Position numbers and translations under genes: made by a program. A DNA stretch of 16,376 bases. Source: JACKII01 sp963974445. Its GTDB lineage: Bacteria > Pseudomonadota > Alphaproteobacteria > Bin95. The stretch is from positions 1 to 16,376 of the forward strand of contig CAXBDI010000091.1 in NCBI GenBank assembly GCA_963974445.1. Reading direction: 5' to 3'. Of the stretch, positions 6,799 to 15,381 are shown piece by piece (the first letter of the stretch is position 1; every line of letters starts with the position of its first letter). The notes under the pieces are model-generated. The model worked only from the letters and a program-made list of their open reading frames with translations, did no database searches and was not told where the DNA came from.

Positions 6799-7959
6799 AT
6801 GCCGATGCATAATCAGAGTGGCGGCGGCCCGTGGGGCGGCGGCGGTAGCGGGGGCGGTGGTCCCTGGGGCAGTGGCGGTGGCCCGTGGGGACCCTCCGGC
6901 GGTCGCGGCGGCAACAATGGCGGCGGCGGCGGAGGTGGGCCACAGCCGCCTGACATCGACGAAGTCATCCGTAAAAGCCAGGAAGCGCTGAAAAAGATTA
7001 TCCCGGGCGGTGTCGGCGGCGGTCGCGGTGCGATTTTGCTGGTGTTGGTCGCCATCGCTTTGTGGCTGGCGAGCGGCTTCTATCGGGTGCTGCCGGACGA
7101 GCAAGGCGTGGTGACACGGTTTGGCGCCTATGTTGCAACCACACTGCCGGGCCTGAACTACCACCTGCCCTACCCAATCGAAGACGTCCTTACGCCGAAG
7201 GTCACCCGCGTGAACCGGGCCGAGGTTGGATTCCGGACTGCAGGTGACAATGCCCGTCCCGATCTTGCTCGCGGGCTGCCCGATGAATCGTTGATGCTGA
7301 CCGGCGATGAAAACATCGTCGATATCAACTTCGTCGTTTTCTGGGTCATCAAGGATGCCGGTCAATACCTGTTCAACATCCGCGACCCGGACAGTACCGT
7401 TAAAGCCGTCGCCGAGAGCGTGATGCGTGAGATCATTGGCCAGACGAAGATTGCCTCTGCCTTGGCGGAAGGCCGCGGCGCTATTGAGGTGCGAGCCCAG
7501 AGTGACATTCAGAAAATTCTGGACGACTACCAATCCGGCATCCAGATCACCCAATCGCAATTGCTGAAAGTCGATCCGCCGCAGCAGGTGGTCGATTCCT
7601 TCCGCGACGTGCAACGCGCCCGCGCCGACCAGGAGCGGTTACGGAACGAGGCCGAGGCCTACCGCAACGACATCATTCCGCGCGCCCGCGGCGAAGCAGA
7701 ACAGTTGGTTCAGGAGGCTGAGGCCTACAAGCAGGAAGTCGTCGCCCGCGCGCAAGGTGACGCCGACCGTTTTGACAACGTCTATACATCCTATAGCAAG
7801 GCCAAAGATGTCACGGTTCGCCGGATGTATCTGGAGACGATGGAGGAGGTGCTGGGCAACGCGAACAAGGTCATCATCGACGGCGGCGCAGCCGGTGCAT
7901 CGGGTGTGGTTCCCTACCTGCCCTTGCCAGAATTACAGAAGCGCAACGGCGCGCAATAA
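6799..7959 (+). CDS. hflK: HflK, FtsH-modulating SPFH/band-7 membrane protein
   Basis: A 386-residue HflK. With HflC it forms the inner-membrane complex that encloses and modulates FtsH. A glycine-rich N-terminal tail (about residues 7-50) carries three P-W-G units, followed by the family signature PPDIDEVIRKSQEALKKI. One transmembrane helix lies near 78-95 (AILLVLVAIALWLASGF). The SPFH/band-7 domain starts at YRVLPDEQGVVTRFGAY and ends in a coiled-coil-like, Glu/Arg/Ala-rich segment (about 275-330). I chose the ATG at 6799, which has AGGAAG 8 bases upstream. The in-frame ATG at 6736 would add 21 non-family residues and overlaps the putative promoter; ATG 6805 is also possible. hflC follows after 26 bp, so the two are probably co-transcribed. 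Confidence 0.95.
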   Translation: MPMHNQSGGGPWGGGGSGGGGPWGSGGGPWGPSGGRGGNNGGGGGGGPQPPDIDEVIRKSQEALKKIIPGGVGGGRGAILLVLVAIALWLASGFYRVLPDEQGVVTRFGAYVATTLPGLNYHLPYPIEDVLTPKVTRVNRAEVGFRTAGDNARPDLARGLPDESLMLTGDENIVDINFVVFWVIKDAGQYLFNIRDPDSTVKAVAESVMREIIGQTKIASALAEGRGAIEVRAQSDIQKILDDYQSGIQITQSQLLKVDPPQQVVDSFRDVQRARADQERLRNEAEAYRNDIIPRARGEAEQLVQEAEAYKQEVVARAQGDADRFDNVYTSYSKAKDVTVRRMYLETMEEVLGNANKVIIDGGAAGASGVVPYLPLPELQKRNGAQ

Positions 7960-7985
7960 ATACGAGCAATAGGAGCTAGACTGAA

Positions 7986-9059
7986 ATGAGCCGTAATTTG
8001 CTCGTCGTCATTGGCGTACTGATCGTCGTGATCGCCATCGTCGTTAGCAGCGCCACCTTTATCGTGCGTCAGACCGAACAAGCCATCGTGCTGATGCTGG
8101 GCGATCCGCAGCCGGGCGTGCGTGGGCCGGGGCTGGGCTTCAAGCTGCCGTTCGTCCAGAACGTCGTCTATTTCGAGGAGCGGATTCTGGACTATGCGCC
8201 GCCGCAGGAAGAAATCATCGCTGCCGATCAAAAGCGGTTGGTGGTCGATAGCTTCGTTCGCTACCGCATCGCCGATCCGCTGGAGTTCTATAAGTCCGTC
8301 GGTACGGAGGCTTCGGCTCGCGCCCGCCTCGGCGGCATATTAAGCGCGTCGCTACGTCGCGTCGTCGGTAGCGAAACGCTGGCGTCGGTCCTGTCCGAGC
8401 AGCGTGGCGACATCATGGCGCGCATTCTGTCCGACACCAACGAGGCGGCGTCGAAGTTCGGCATCGACGTGATCGATTTCCGCATCCGCCGCGCCGATCT
8501 GCCGGCTGCTAACGCCGAGGCGATTTACCAGCGGATGCAATCGGAACGCGAGCGCGAAGCCCGGGAATTCCGGGCCCAGGGTGCCGAGCTGGCGCAGCGC
8601 ATCCGCGCCCGTGCCGAGCGTGAAAAGACCGTTCTGATCGCCGAGTCGCAACGCCAGTCCCAGGTGCTGCGGGGCCAGGGCGATGGCGAGGCGATCCAGA
8701 TCTATGCCGACGCTTTCGGCCGCGATCCGGAATTCTTCGCCTTCTACCGCTCGATGGAAGCCTATCGCAAGGCGTTGACAGCCGATAGCACCACCATGGT
8801 GTTGACACCGGATTCCGATTTCTTTGCCTATTTCGGCAAGCTTTCCGGCGGTCCGGGCGACGAGGTCGGACTGCCGTCCATACAACAAGCTCCGGCTGGG
8901 GTCGACGCGCCTCCCGTTGTCGTACCGGCACCACTGACCACCGCGCCTGTTCCGGATGCGGCAGCGAACGACAACGCTGCAGTGGAAGCACCGGCGGCCG
9001 ACAATGACGCCGCCCCCGCAAGCAGCCCACCCGCAAACCCGGCATCGGCGGCGCAGTAA
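7986..9059 (+). CDS. hflC: HflC, FtsH-modulating SPFH/band-7 membrane protein
   Basis: A 357-residue partner of HflK. One N-terminal transmembrane helix (residues about 5-24, LLVVIGVLIVVIAIVVSSAT) anchors the protein. The SPFH domain follows (IVRQTEQAIVLMLGDPQPGV), then the conserved R-R-A-D-L-P motif and a charged helical region rich in R-A-x-x-E (about 170-235). The C-terminal ~70 residues are a low-complexity Ala/Pro/Asn/Asp tail (VPAPLTTAPVPDAAANDNAA and after) that is longer than in enterobacterial HflC and is probably disordered. AGGAG sits about 10 bases before the ATG. It lies 26 bp after hflK and 18 bp before the DUF2065 gene, consistent with one transcript. Confidence 0.95.
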   Translation: MSRNLLVVIGVLIVVIAIVVSSATFIVRQTEQAIVLMLGDPQPGVRGPGLGFKLPFVQNVVYFEERILDYAPPQEEIIAADQKRLVVDSFVRYRIADPLEFYKSVGTEASARARLGGILSASLRRVVGSETLASVLSEQRGDIMARILSDTNEAASKFGIDVIDFRIRRADLPAANAEAIYQRMQSEREREAREFRAQGAELAQRIRARAEREKTVLIAESQRQSQVLRGQGDGEAIQIYADAFGRDPEFFAFYRSMEAYRKALTADSTTMVLTPDSDFFAYFGKLSGGPGDEVGLPSIQQAPAGVDAPPVVVPAPLTTAPVPDAAANDNAAVEAPAADNDAAPASSPPANPASAAQ

Positions 9060-9077
9060 CGTGAAACCGAGCCCGGC

Positions 9078-9263
9078 ATGACAGAGATTGTTGTCGGGCT
9101 CGGGCTCATCCTGGCCATCGAAGGAACGGCCTACGCCCTGTTTCCCAATACAATGCGGCATATGATAGCGCGTGTTCTGGCGGAACCGACGGAACGGGTG
9201 CGCCAGTTCGGCCTGATCTGCGCTATCGTCGGTGTAGGATTGGTGTGGTGGCTTCGGTCGTAG
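9078..9263 (+). CDS. DUF2065 family small membrane protein
   Basis: A 61-residue protein of the DUF2065 (YjeT-like) family. It has two hydrophobic segments, residues about 4-22 (IVVGLGLILAIEGTAYALF) and 43-58 (FGLICAIVGVGLVWWL). The connecting loop holds the family-typical A-L-F-P and M-I-A-x-V-L-A-E-P-x-E-R-V-R-x-F-G pattern. The function is unknown. Its position directly after hflC, 18 bp downstream, is also that of YjeT near hflKC in gammaproteobacteria, which supports both the call and a link to the HflKC complex. The ribosome-binding site upstream is weak (GAAACCGAGC), as expected for a gene coupled to upstream translation. Confidence 0.88.
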   Translation: MTEIVVGLGLILAIEGTAYALFPNTMRHMIARVLAEPTERVRQFGLICAIVGVGLVWWLRS

Positions 9264-9459
9264 GCGATCTCACGAATCCGGTTATCACACCGGCTTGAAC
9301 CCCGACCCGCTTGATCGGTTTTCGAAGCGGCTTACATAGGCAGGGCGTTCTGGGACCGTCACGCCGTGAGGCGTGACTTAGCCTTAGAGCAGCCAGCCCG
9401 GATCCTCTCAATCGGGCGCTGCTTTAACTGATGCAACCCGTTGAAGGAGGCCTTAGCCA
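9264..9459. promoter_or_regulatory. intergenic region with hairpin ahead of the Do protease gene
   Basis: This 196-bp gap contains a perfect 8-bp inverted repeat with a 4-base loop, GTCACGCC-GTGA-GGCGTGAC, at 9358-9377. No T-run follows it, so it is not a standard terminator. A smaller repeat, CCGGT-N6-ACCGG, lies at 9278-9293. CTTGAAC occurs near 9294, reminiscent of heat-shock -35 boxes, but no matching -10 was found at normal spacing. A weak TTGATC (9311-9316) / TACATA (9333-9338) pair is the best promoter guess. The region probably holds the stress-responsive promoter of the protease gene. Confidence 0.35.
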
Positions 9460-10920
9460 ATGATTTGGCCGGCTCTTGATCGAGCGGCGATCGCCGCTCT
9501 CTCGTTAATCGTAATTGTATTCACCTCCACGAATGTGGTTTTGGCCCGCAGCGCGCCGGAAAGCTTTGCCGACCTGGCGGAAAAAGCCCTGCCGGCAGTC
9601 GTCAACATCTCCACGACCCAGACTGTCAAGCGGGAATCCGGGCCGGACCGCCCGCGTTTTCCGCCCGGTTCGCCGTTCGAGGAGTTCTTTCGCGACTACT
9701 TCGACCGCCAGCAGCAGCCGAATAACGCACCGCGACAGGTCACTTCGCTGGGGTCGGGCTTTGTCATCGATCCCTCGGGCATTATCGTCACAAACAATCA
9801 CGTGATCGCCGACGCCGAGGAGATCATTGTGCGTTTTCAGGACGACGTGTCTTTGCCCGCCAAGTTGATTGGCCGCGATGAAAAAACCGACATGGCGGTA
9901 CTCAAGGTCGAGTCGGATACGCCGCTCGCCTCGCTACCCATCGGTGACAGCGACGAGTTACGGGTCGGCGACTGGGTCGTCGCCATCGGCAACCCGTTCG
10001 GCCTCGGCGGCAGCGTCACGGCCGGCATCGTGTCGGCGCGGCAGCGCGACATTCGCAGCGGTCCCTACGACGACTTCATCCAGACTGACGCCGCCATCAA
10101 TAAAGGCAACTCCGGTGGACCGCTGGTTAACATCAAGGGCGAAGTGATTGGCATCAACACGGCGATCTATTCCCCGTCCGGCGGCAGTGTCGGCATCGGC
10201 TTTTCGGTTCCGACCTCTCTGGCGAAGCCGGTCATCGACCAGTTGATCAAGTTCGGCGAAACCCGCCGCGGCTGGTTGGGCGTGCATATCCAGACAGTGA
10301 CCGACGATATCGCCGATAGCCTGGGCCTGGGCGAGGCACGCGGCGCATTGGTGGCCAACGTGACCGAGGGCGGCCCGGCTCAAGACGCCGGCATCCAGGC
10401 AGGCGATGTGATCCTGTCGTTCAACGGTGAAAAAATCGACCGCATGCGCGCCTTGCCGCGGATTGTCGCGGAAACGCCGGTGGGACAAAAGTCCGATGTC
10501 GTAATCTGGCGCAAAGGCAAGGAGCGCACCGTCGCCGTCACCCTCGGCCGTTTGGAGGAACAGGAAGCCGCCACCGCCGCAGCGGCGGCCGAAAATGGCA
10601 GTAACGAAGCCACCGTCGAGGCGATGGGGATCACCATCGCCACGCTGGATGAGAAACTGCGCCAACGCTTCGAAATTCCCAGCGACGTCGTTGGCGTCAT
10701 CGTGACCGACGTCGAGCAAGGCGGGAATGCGGCTTCCAAGGGCTTGAAGACCGGCGACATCATTCTGGAACTGAACCAGGATTCGGTCAGCGATCCGGGA
10801 CAGGTCGCCAGCATCGTCGCTTCGGTCAAGGAAGAAGGGCGCAAGTCGGTTCTGGTGTTGTTCAACCGCGGCGGCGACCGGCGTTTCATCGTCGTGCCGC
10901 TGGACGAGAAAGAGAAATAA
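9460..10920 (+). CDS. degP: Do/DegP-type periplasmic serine protease with two PDZ domains
   Basis: A 486-residue trypsin-like protease of the Do/HtrA family that degrades or holds misfolded envelope proteins. The N-terminus has a hydrophobic signal segment (residues about 9-28) ending at VVLARSA. The catalytic triad is H114 (TNNHVI), D144 (KTDMAVLKV) and S218 (GNSGGPL). PDZ1 spans about 270-365 (RGWLGVHIQTV start) and PDZ2 about 385-480; an Ala/Glu-rich linker lies between them. The length and two PDZ domains fit DegP/MucD rather than DegS. A strong ribosome-binding site, AAGGAGG, lies 9 bases before the ATG. It follows hflKC-DUF2065 after 196 bp and probably has its own promoter. It converges on serB, with 16 bp between the stop codons. 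Confidence 0.95.
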   Translation: MIWPALDRAAIAALSLIVIVFTSTNVVLARSAPESFADLAEKALPAVVNISTTQTVKRESGPDRPRFPPGSPFEEFFRDYFDRQQQPNNAPRQVTSLGSGFVIDPSGIIVTNNHVIADAEEIIVRFQDDVSLPAKLIGRDEKTDMAVLKVESDTPLASLPIGDSDELRVGDWVVAIGNPFGLGGSVTAGIVSARQRDIRSGPYDDFIQTDAAINKGNSGGPLVNIKGEVIGINTAIYSPSGGSVGIGFSVPTSLAKPVIDQLIKFGETRRGWLGVHIQTVTDDIADSLGLGEARGALVANVTEGGPAQDAGIQAGDVILSFNGEKIDRMRALPRIVAETPVGQKSDVVIWRKGKERTVAVTLGRLEEQEAATAAAAAENGSNEATVEAMGITIATLDEKLRQRFEIPSDVVGVIVTDVEQGGNAASKGLKTGDIILELNQDSVSDPGQVASIVASVKEEGRKSVLVLFNRGGDRRFIVVPLDEKEK

Positions 10921-10934
10921 CGCCTGCGGGACAA

Positions 10935-10972
10935 GGCTACCGTGCCGCGGCAAACCCCGTAGCGCGGTAGCC
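10935..10972. repeat. inverted repeat at the degP/serB convergent junction
   Basis: A perfect 8-bp inverted repeat, GGCTACCG (10935-10942) and CGGTAGCC (10965-10972), spans the end of serB, 15 bp past the degP stop. The 22-base interior also contains GC-rich pairing (GCCGCGGC). It could form a hairpin in both convergent transcripts, but there is no T-tract, so a terminator role is uncertain. Confidence 0.4.
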
Positions 10973-11833
10973 CTGGAAATACAGAAGTGTCGTTAGATCG
11001 GCGCGGTTCACCTGGAACCGCGCCGCTTCTTTGACGGCCGGTTTGGCCTTGAAGGCGACGCCCATTCCCGCCGCCTGGATCATCGCCAGATCATTGGCGC
11101 CGTCGCCGACAGCGACCGACTCGGCGAGGCTCACGCCGGCTTCCGCACAGAGCTCTTGGAGCGCAGACAGTTTGGCGTCGCGGTCCAAAATCGGCCACTC
11201 CACCTCGCCTGTCAGACGGCCCTGGTCGATGCACAACCGGTTGCTTCGGTCGGCGTGAAAGCCTACTAGCTGGGCGATATGCGAAGTGAAATACGAAAAA
11301 CCGCCGCTGACCAGCCAACACGTAGCGCCATGAGCCCGCATCGTCTGCACCAGCGCCGCAGCGCCGGGCATAACGCGAGTGCGCGCCAAAGTTCGGCTGA
11401 GAGCGGCCTCCTCCAACCCTTTCAAGGCCGCCACCCGCTCGATCAGCGCGTCAGCGAAGTCGATCTCGCCGGCCATGGACCGGGCGGTGATGGCGGCGAT
11501 GCGGTCCTTTATGCCCGCTTCCGCGGCGATCTCGTCGAGGGTTTCGGTCTGGACGATAGTCGAGTCCATGTCGGCGATCAGCACACGCTTTCGCCGTATC
11601 TCGCCGGCACGATGCAGCGCGTGATCCAGTTCAAGCGCATGCAGTACCGGCGCCAACTGCTGCAAATTCAAGGCCCGCACCGGCCAGTCGCAGGCGGTCT
11701 CCGGACGCAGCCAGTCGGCTGGTCCCGCCAGATCCGCATGCCGAACCAATGCCGCGAGGCAGCGCTCCCACAGCATACCGCGCAACGTGCCGGCTGCGGC
11801 CACAATCGTCAGAGTATCGTGAGTCTCAGTCAT
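10937..11833 (-). CDS. serB: phosphoserine phosphatase SerB
   Basis: A 298-residue HAD-superfamily phosphatase that dephosphorylates O-phosphoserine in the last step of serine synthesis, in the cytosol. The catalytic motif DMDST (D88 nucleophile, D90 acid/base) is followed by the SerB cap sequence T-E-T-L-D-E-I-A. Motif II is VSGGFSYFT and motif IV is VGDGANDLAMI, with the Lys of motif III in between (RDAKLSAL). The N-terminal ~75 residues form the regulatory-type domain seen in longer proteobacterial SerB proteins; it is only weakly ACT-like here. I chose the ATG at 11831-11833; an in-frame TTG 30 bases upstream is less likely. It is divergent from miaA across 35 bp, and its stop is 16 bp from the degP stop. 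Confidence 0.94.
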   Translation of the reverse strand: MTETHDTLTIVAAAGTLRGMLWERCLAALVRHADLAGPADWLRPETACDWPVRALNLQQLAPVLHALELDHALHRAGEIRRKRVLIADMDSTIVQTETLDEIAAEAGIKDRIAAITARSMAGEIDFADALIERVAALKGLEEAALSRTLARTRVMPGAAALVQTMRAHGATCWLVSGGFSYFTSHIAQLVGFHADRSNRLCIDQGRLTGEVEWPILDRDAKLSALQELCAEAGVSLAESVAVGDGANDLAMIQAAGMGVAFKAKPAVKEAARFQVNRADLTTLLYFQGYRATGFAAAR

Positions 11834-11868
11834 GAGTGCGCCTATAGAGAGCCCGGGCGGCAACTGCG

Positions 11869-12816
11869 ATGCGGCCTATCTGCACTGTGACGCCTCAGCC
11901 GCCGGTCATCATCGTGGCGGGCCCGACTGCCTCCGGCAAGTCGGCGTTGGCGATGGCCTTGGCGAAGGCACTGGATGGCGTGGTCGTCAATGCCGACTCG
12001 ATGCAAGTCTACCACGACCTGCGGATACTGACTGCCCGCCCCTCCATCACCGATGAAGCGACGGTGCCACACAGGCTCTATGGATATTTGGATGCGGCGG
12101 AGCGCTGCTCGGCCGGCCTTTGGCGGACATCGGCCATAGACGCCATCGCGACGGCGCATGCCGACGGCAAACGCGCCATCGTTGCGGGTGGCACGGGCTT
12201 TTACATCGAGGCGCTCACGAATGGCCTCAGCCCGATTCCTGACATTCCAGCCGAAGCCGTGGCGACCGCGCGGGCGCTTTGTGCGGACATGGGGCTGGCG
12301 GCCTTCGCAGCCAAGCTGGCGGCGAGCGACCCGGAGTCCGCCGCTCGCATCGGCTCAGGCGACCGGCAACGGCTGGTGCGCGCCTGGGCGGTGCTGCAGG
12401 CGACGGGCCGCAGTCTCTCTGACTGGCGCCAACTGCCTGCGGAGGGCGCACCGTTCACCCACAGGGCCGTCTGGCTGAACCCGCCGCGCGATGTGCTTTA
12501 CGCTCGTTGCGACGCCCGGCTCAAAGCTATGCTGGCCGAAGGCGCACTGGCCGAGGTCGAGGCGCTGCTGGCCCGCAATCTCGACCCTGACCTGCCGGCG
12601 ATGAAAGCCCTGGGCATGGCCGAGTTCTCTGCCTATATCCGCGGTTCGATGCCATTCGACCCGGCCTTGGCGGCGGCGCAGATGGCGACGCGGCGGTTTG
12701 CCAAACGCCAACTGACATGGTTCCGACATCGGCTGCCACAGGCGCTGCGCATTGATGCGCAATTTTCGGAAAGCTTTATGACCGAAACCTTATCGTTTAT
12801 TCGCAAAAATGGTTGA
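11869..12816 (+). CDS. miaA: tRNA dimethylallyltransferase MiaA
   Basis: A 315-residue enzyme that transfers a dimethylallyl group to N6 of A37 in tRNAs reading UNN codons. The P-loop GPTASGKS is at 18-25, and the catalytic Asp is at 43 in NADSMQVYHDL. The conserved Y-G-Y-L-D and GGTGFYIEAL motifs follow, with GDRQRLVRAW in the swinging helix and KRQLTWFRH near the C-terminus. The ATG at 11869 has a weak upstream GGCGG. A GTG at 11887 (V7) is an alternative, but it would leave only about 11 residues before the P-loop. Length is normal. The stop codon TGA (12814-12816) lies inside the putative ilvB -35 box. The serB/miaA promoters must share or overlap the 35-bp gap or extend into each other's coding sequence. 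Confidence 0.95.
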   Translation: MRPICTVTPQPPVIIVAGPTASGKSALAMALAKALDGVVVNADSMQVYHDLRILTARPSITDEATVPHRLYGYLDAAERCSAGLWRTSAIDAIATAHADGKRAIVAGGTGFYIEALTNGLSPIPDIPAEAVATARALCADMGLAAFAAKLAASDPESAARIGSGDRQRLVRAWAVLQATGRSLSDWRQLPAEGAPFTHRAVWLNPPRDVLYARCDARLKAMLAEGALAEVEALLARNLDPDLPAMKALGMAEFSAYIRGSMPFDPALAAAQMATRRFAKRQLTWFRHRLPQALRIDAQFSESFMTETLSFIRKNG

Positions 12817-12841
12817 CAGAAGAATTTTCCTTCTCTAGCTT
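12813..12841 (+). promoter_or_regulatory. probable ilvB promoter
   Basis: A perfect TTGACA (12813-12818) is followed 17 bp later by TAGCTT (12836-12841; 3/6 to TATAAT). It lies about 70 bp upstream of the chosen ilvB ATG. The -35 box overlaps the miaA stop codon. Between the boxes, AGAAG (12818-12822) and CTTCT (12830-12834) form a short inverted repeat that could be a binding site, but this is speculative. Confidence 0.5.
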
Positions 12842-12910
12842 GCCGTCAATATGCCGAACTGGGCCTTTTTTGGACCTTATCGGCCGGACAATTCCCAAGG
12901 ATTTGGATGT

Positions 12911-14677
<1,767 letters not shown>

Positions 14678-14732
14678 CGCGATCCTCGCTGCATATCGAG
14701 CCCGCGAAATATAGAAACGTCACGACAATCGG

Positions 14733-14758
14733 GCGCCCCGGGCGCTGGAGGCTTTTTT
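14733..14758 (+). promoter_or_regulatory. GC hairpin, Shine-Dalgarno and T-run at the ilvN start
   Basis: GCGCC (14733-14737) pairs with GGCGC (14741-14745) around CCG. GGAGG follows at 14747-14751, then six T (14753-14758) running into the TTG start at 14757. The GGAGG 5 bases before the TTG decides the ilvN start. The hairpin is close enough to influence ribosome binding. It also loosely resembles a terminator, but 7 bases separate the stem from the T-run. Confidence 0.4.
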
Positions 14759-15266
14759 GCAAGATCACCCCATTGAACGGCACACCCTCTCGGTCCTGGT
14801 GGACAACGAGCCCGGGGTGCTGGCCCGTGTCATCGGCCTGTTTTCCGGCCGCGGCTACAATATCGAAAGCCTGACGGTCGCCGAGGTGAACCCGATTGAG
14901 CATATCTCGCGCATCACTATCGTGACCTCCGGCACGCCGATGATCATCGAGCAGATCAAGGCGCAGCTGGGCCGGCTGGTGCCGGTGCATGTGGTTAACG
15001 ATCTGACGGCGGAGGGTCCGTTCGTCGCGCGTGAACTGGCGATGGTCAAGGTCGTCGGCACGGGCGACAACCGGGTGGAATCGCTGCGCATCGCCGACGT
15101 TTTTCGGGCGCGTCCGGTTGATTCCTCGACCGAATCCTTTGTGTTCGAGATCACCGGATCCGGCGAGAAAGTCGACGCCTTTATCGACCTGATGCGGCCC
15201 TTGGGCCTGACCGATGTGGCCCGCACCGGCTCCGTCGCCATTGCGCGCGGCAACACGGGACTGTAG
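14757..15266 (+). CDS. ilvN: acetolactate synthase small (regulatory) subunit
   Basis: A 169-residue IlvN/IlvH protein that binds the large subunit and confers valine feedback control. The N-terminal ACT domain is clear (HTLSVLVDNEPGVLARVIGL, then GRGYNIESLTV, about residues 8-80). The C-terminal ACT-like domain follows (ELAMVKV, F-V-F-E-I-T-G, R-P-L-G-L-T-D-V-A-R-T-G, about 92-165). Length matches alphaproteobacterial IlvH. The start is probably TTG at 14757, with GGAGG 5 bases upstream. No in-frame ATG occurs before the ACT domain begins, so a TTG start is favoured. It lies 79 bp downstream of ilvB and 115 bp upstream of ilvC. Co-transcription with ilvB is likely. Confidence 0.93.
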   Translation: MQDHPIERHTLSVLVDNEPGVLARVIGLFSGRGYNIESLTVAEVNPIEHISRITIVTSGTPMIIEQIKAQLGRLVPVHVVNDLTAEGPFVARELAMVKVVGTGDNRVESLRIADVFRARPVDSSTESFVFEITGSGEKVDAFIDLMRPLGLTDVARTGSVAIARGNTGL

Positions 15267-15270
15267 AAGC

Positions 15271-15284
15271 CACGCCAACGCGTG
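15271..15284 (+). terminator. weak hairpin after ilvN
   Basis: CACGC (15271-15275) can pair with GCGTG (15280-15284) across a 4-base loop, 4 bp after the ilvN stop, followed by CGGTCTTT. The stem is short and the T-run is brief, so it may be only a pause or processing site. The rest of the ilvN-ilvC gap shows no clear promoter. Confidence 0.2.
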
Positions 15285-15381
15285 CGGTCTTTGCTGAGAC
15301 AGTCAAGCACCGCGCATTTCTGCCAACAGTGTTGCCCATAGCGGTAATACACGATTTCAAAAAAGAAGGACCTGTTTCTCT

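Noticed and set aside
9958..10953. 331-codon minus-strand open frame opposite the Do protease
   Set aside because: Antisense shadow; the plus strand carries an intact protease with triad and PDZ domains.
12851..12910. Upstream ATG extending IlvB by 20 residues, or a leader peptide
   Set aside because: The added residues do not match the family. The frame is continuous with ilvB, so it is not a separate leader peptide, and it has no run of Leu, Ile or Val codons.
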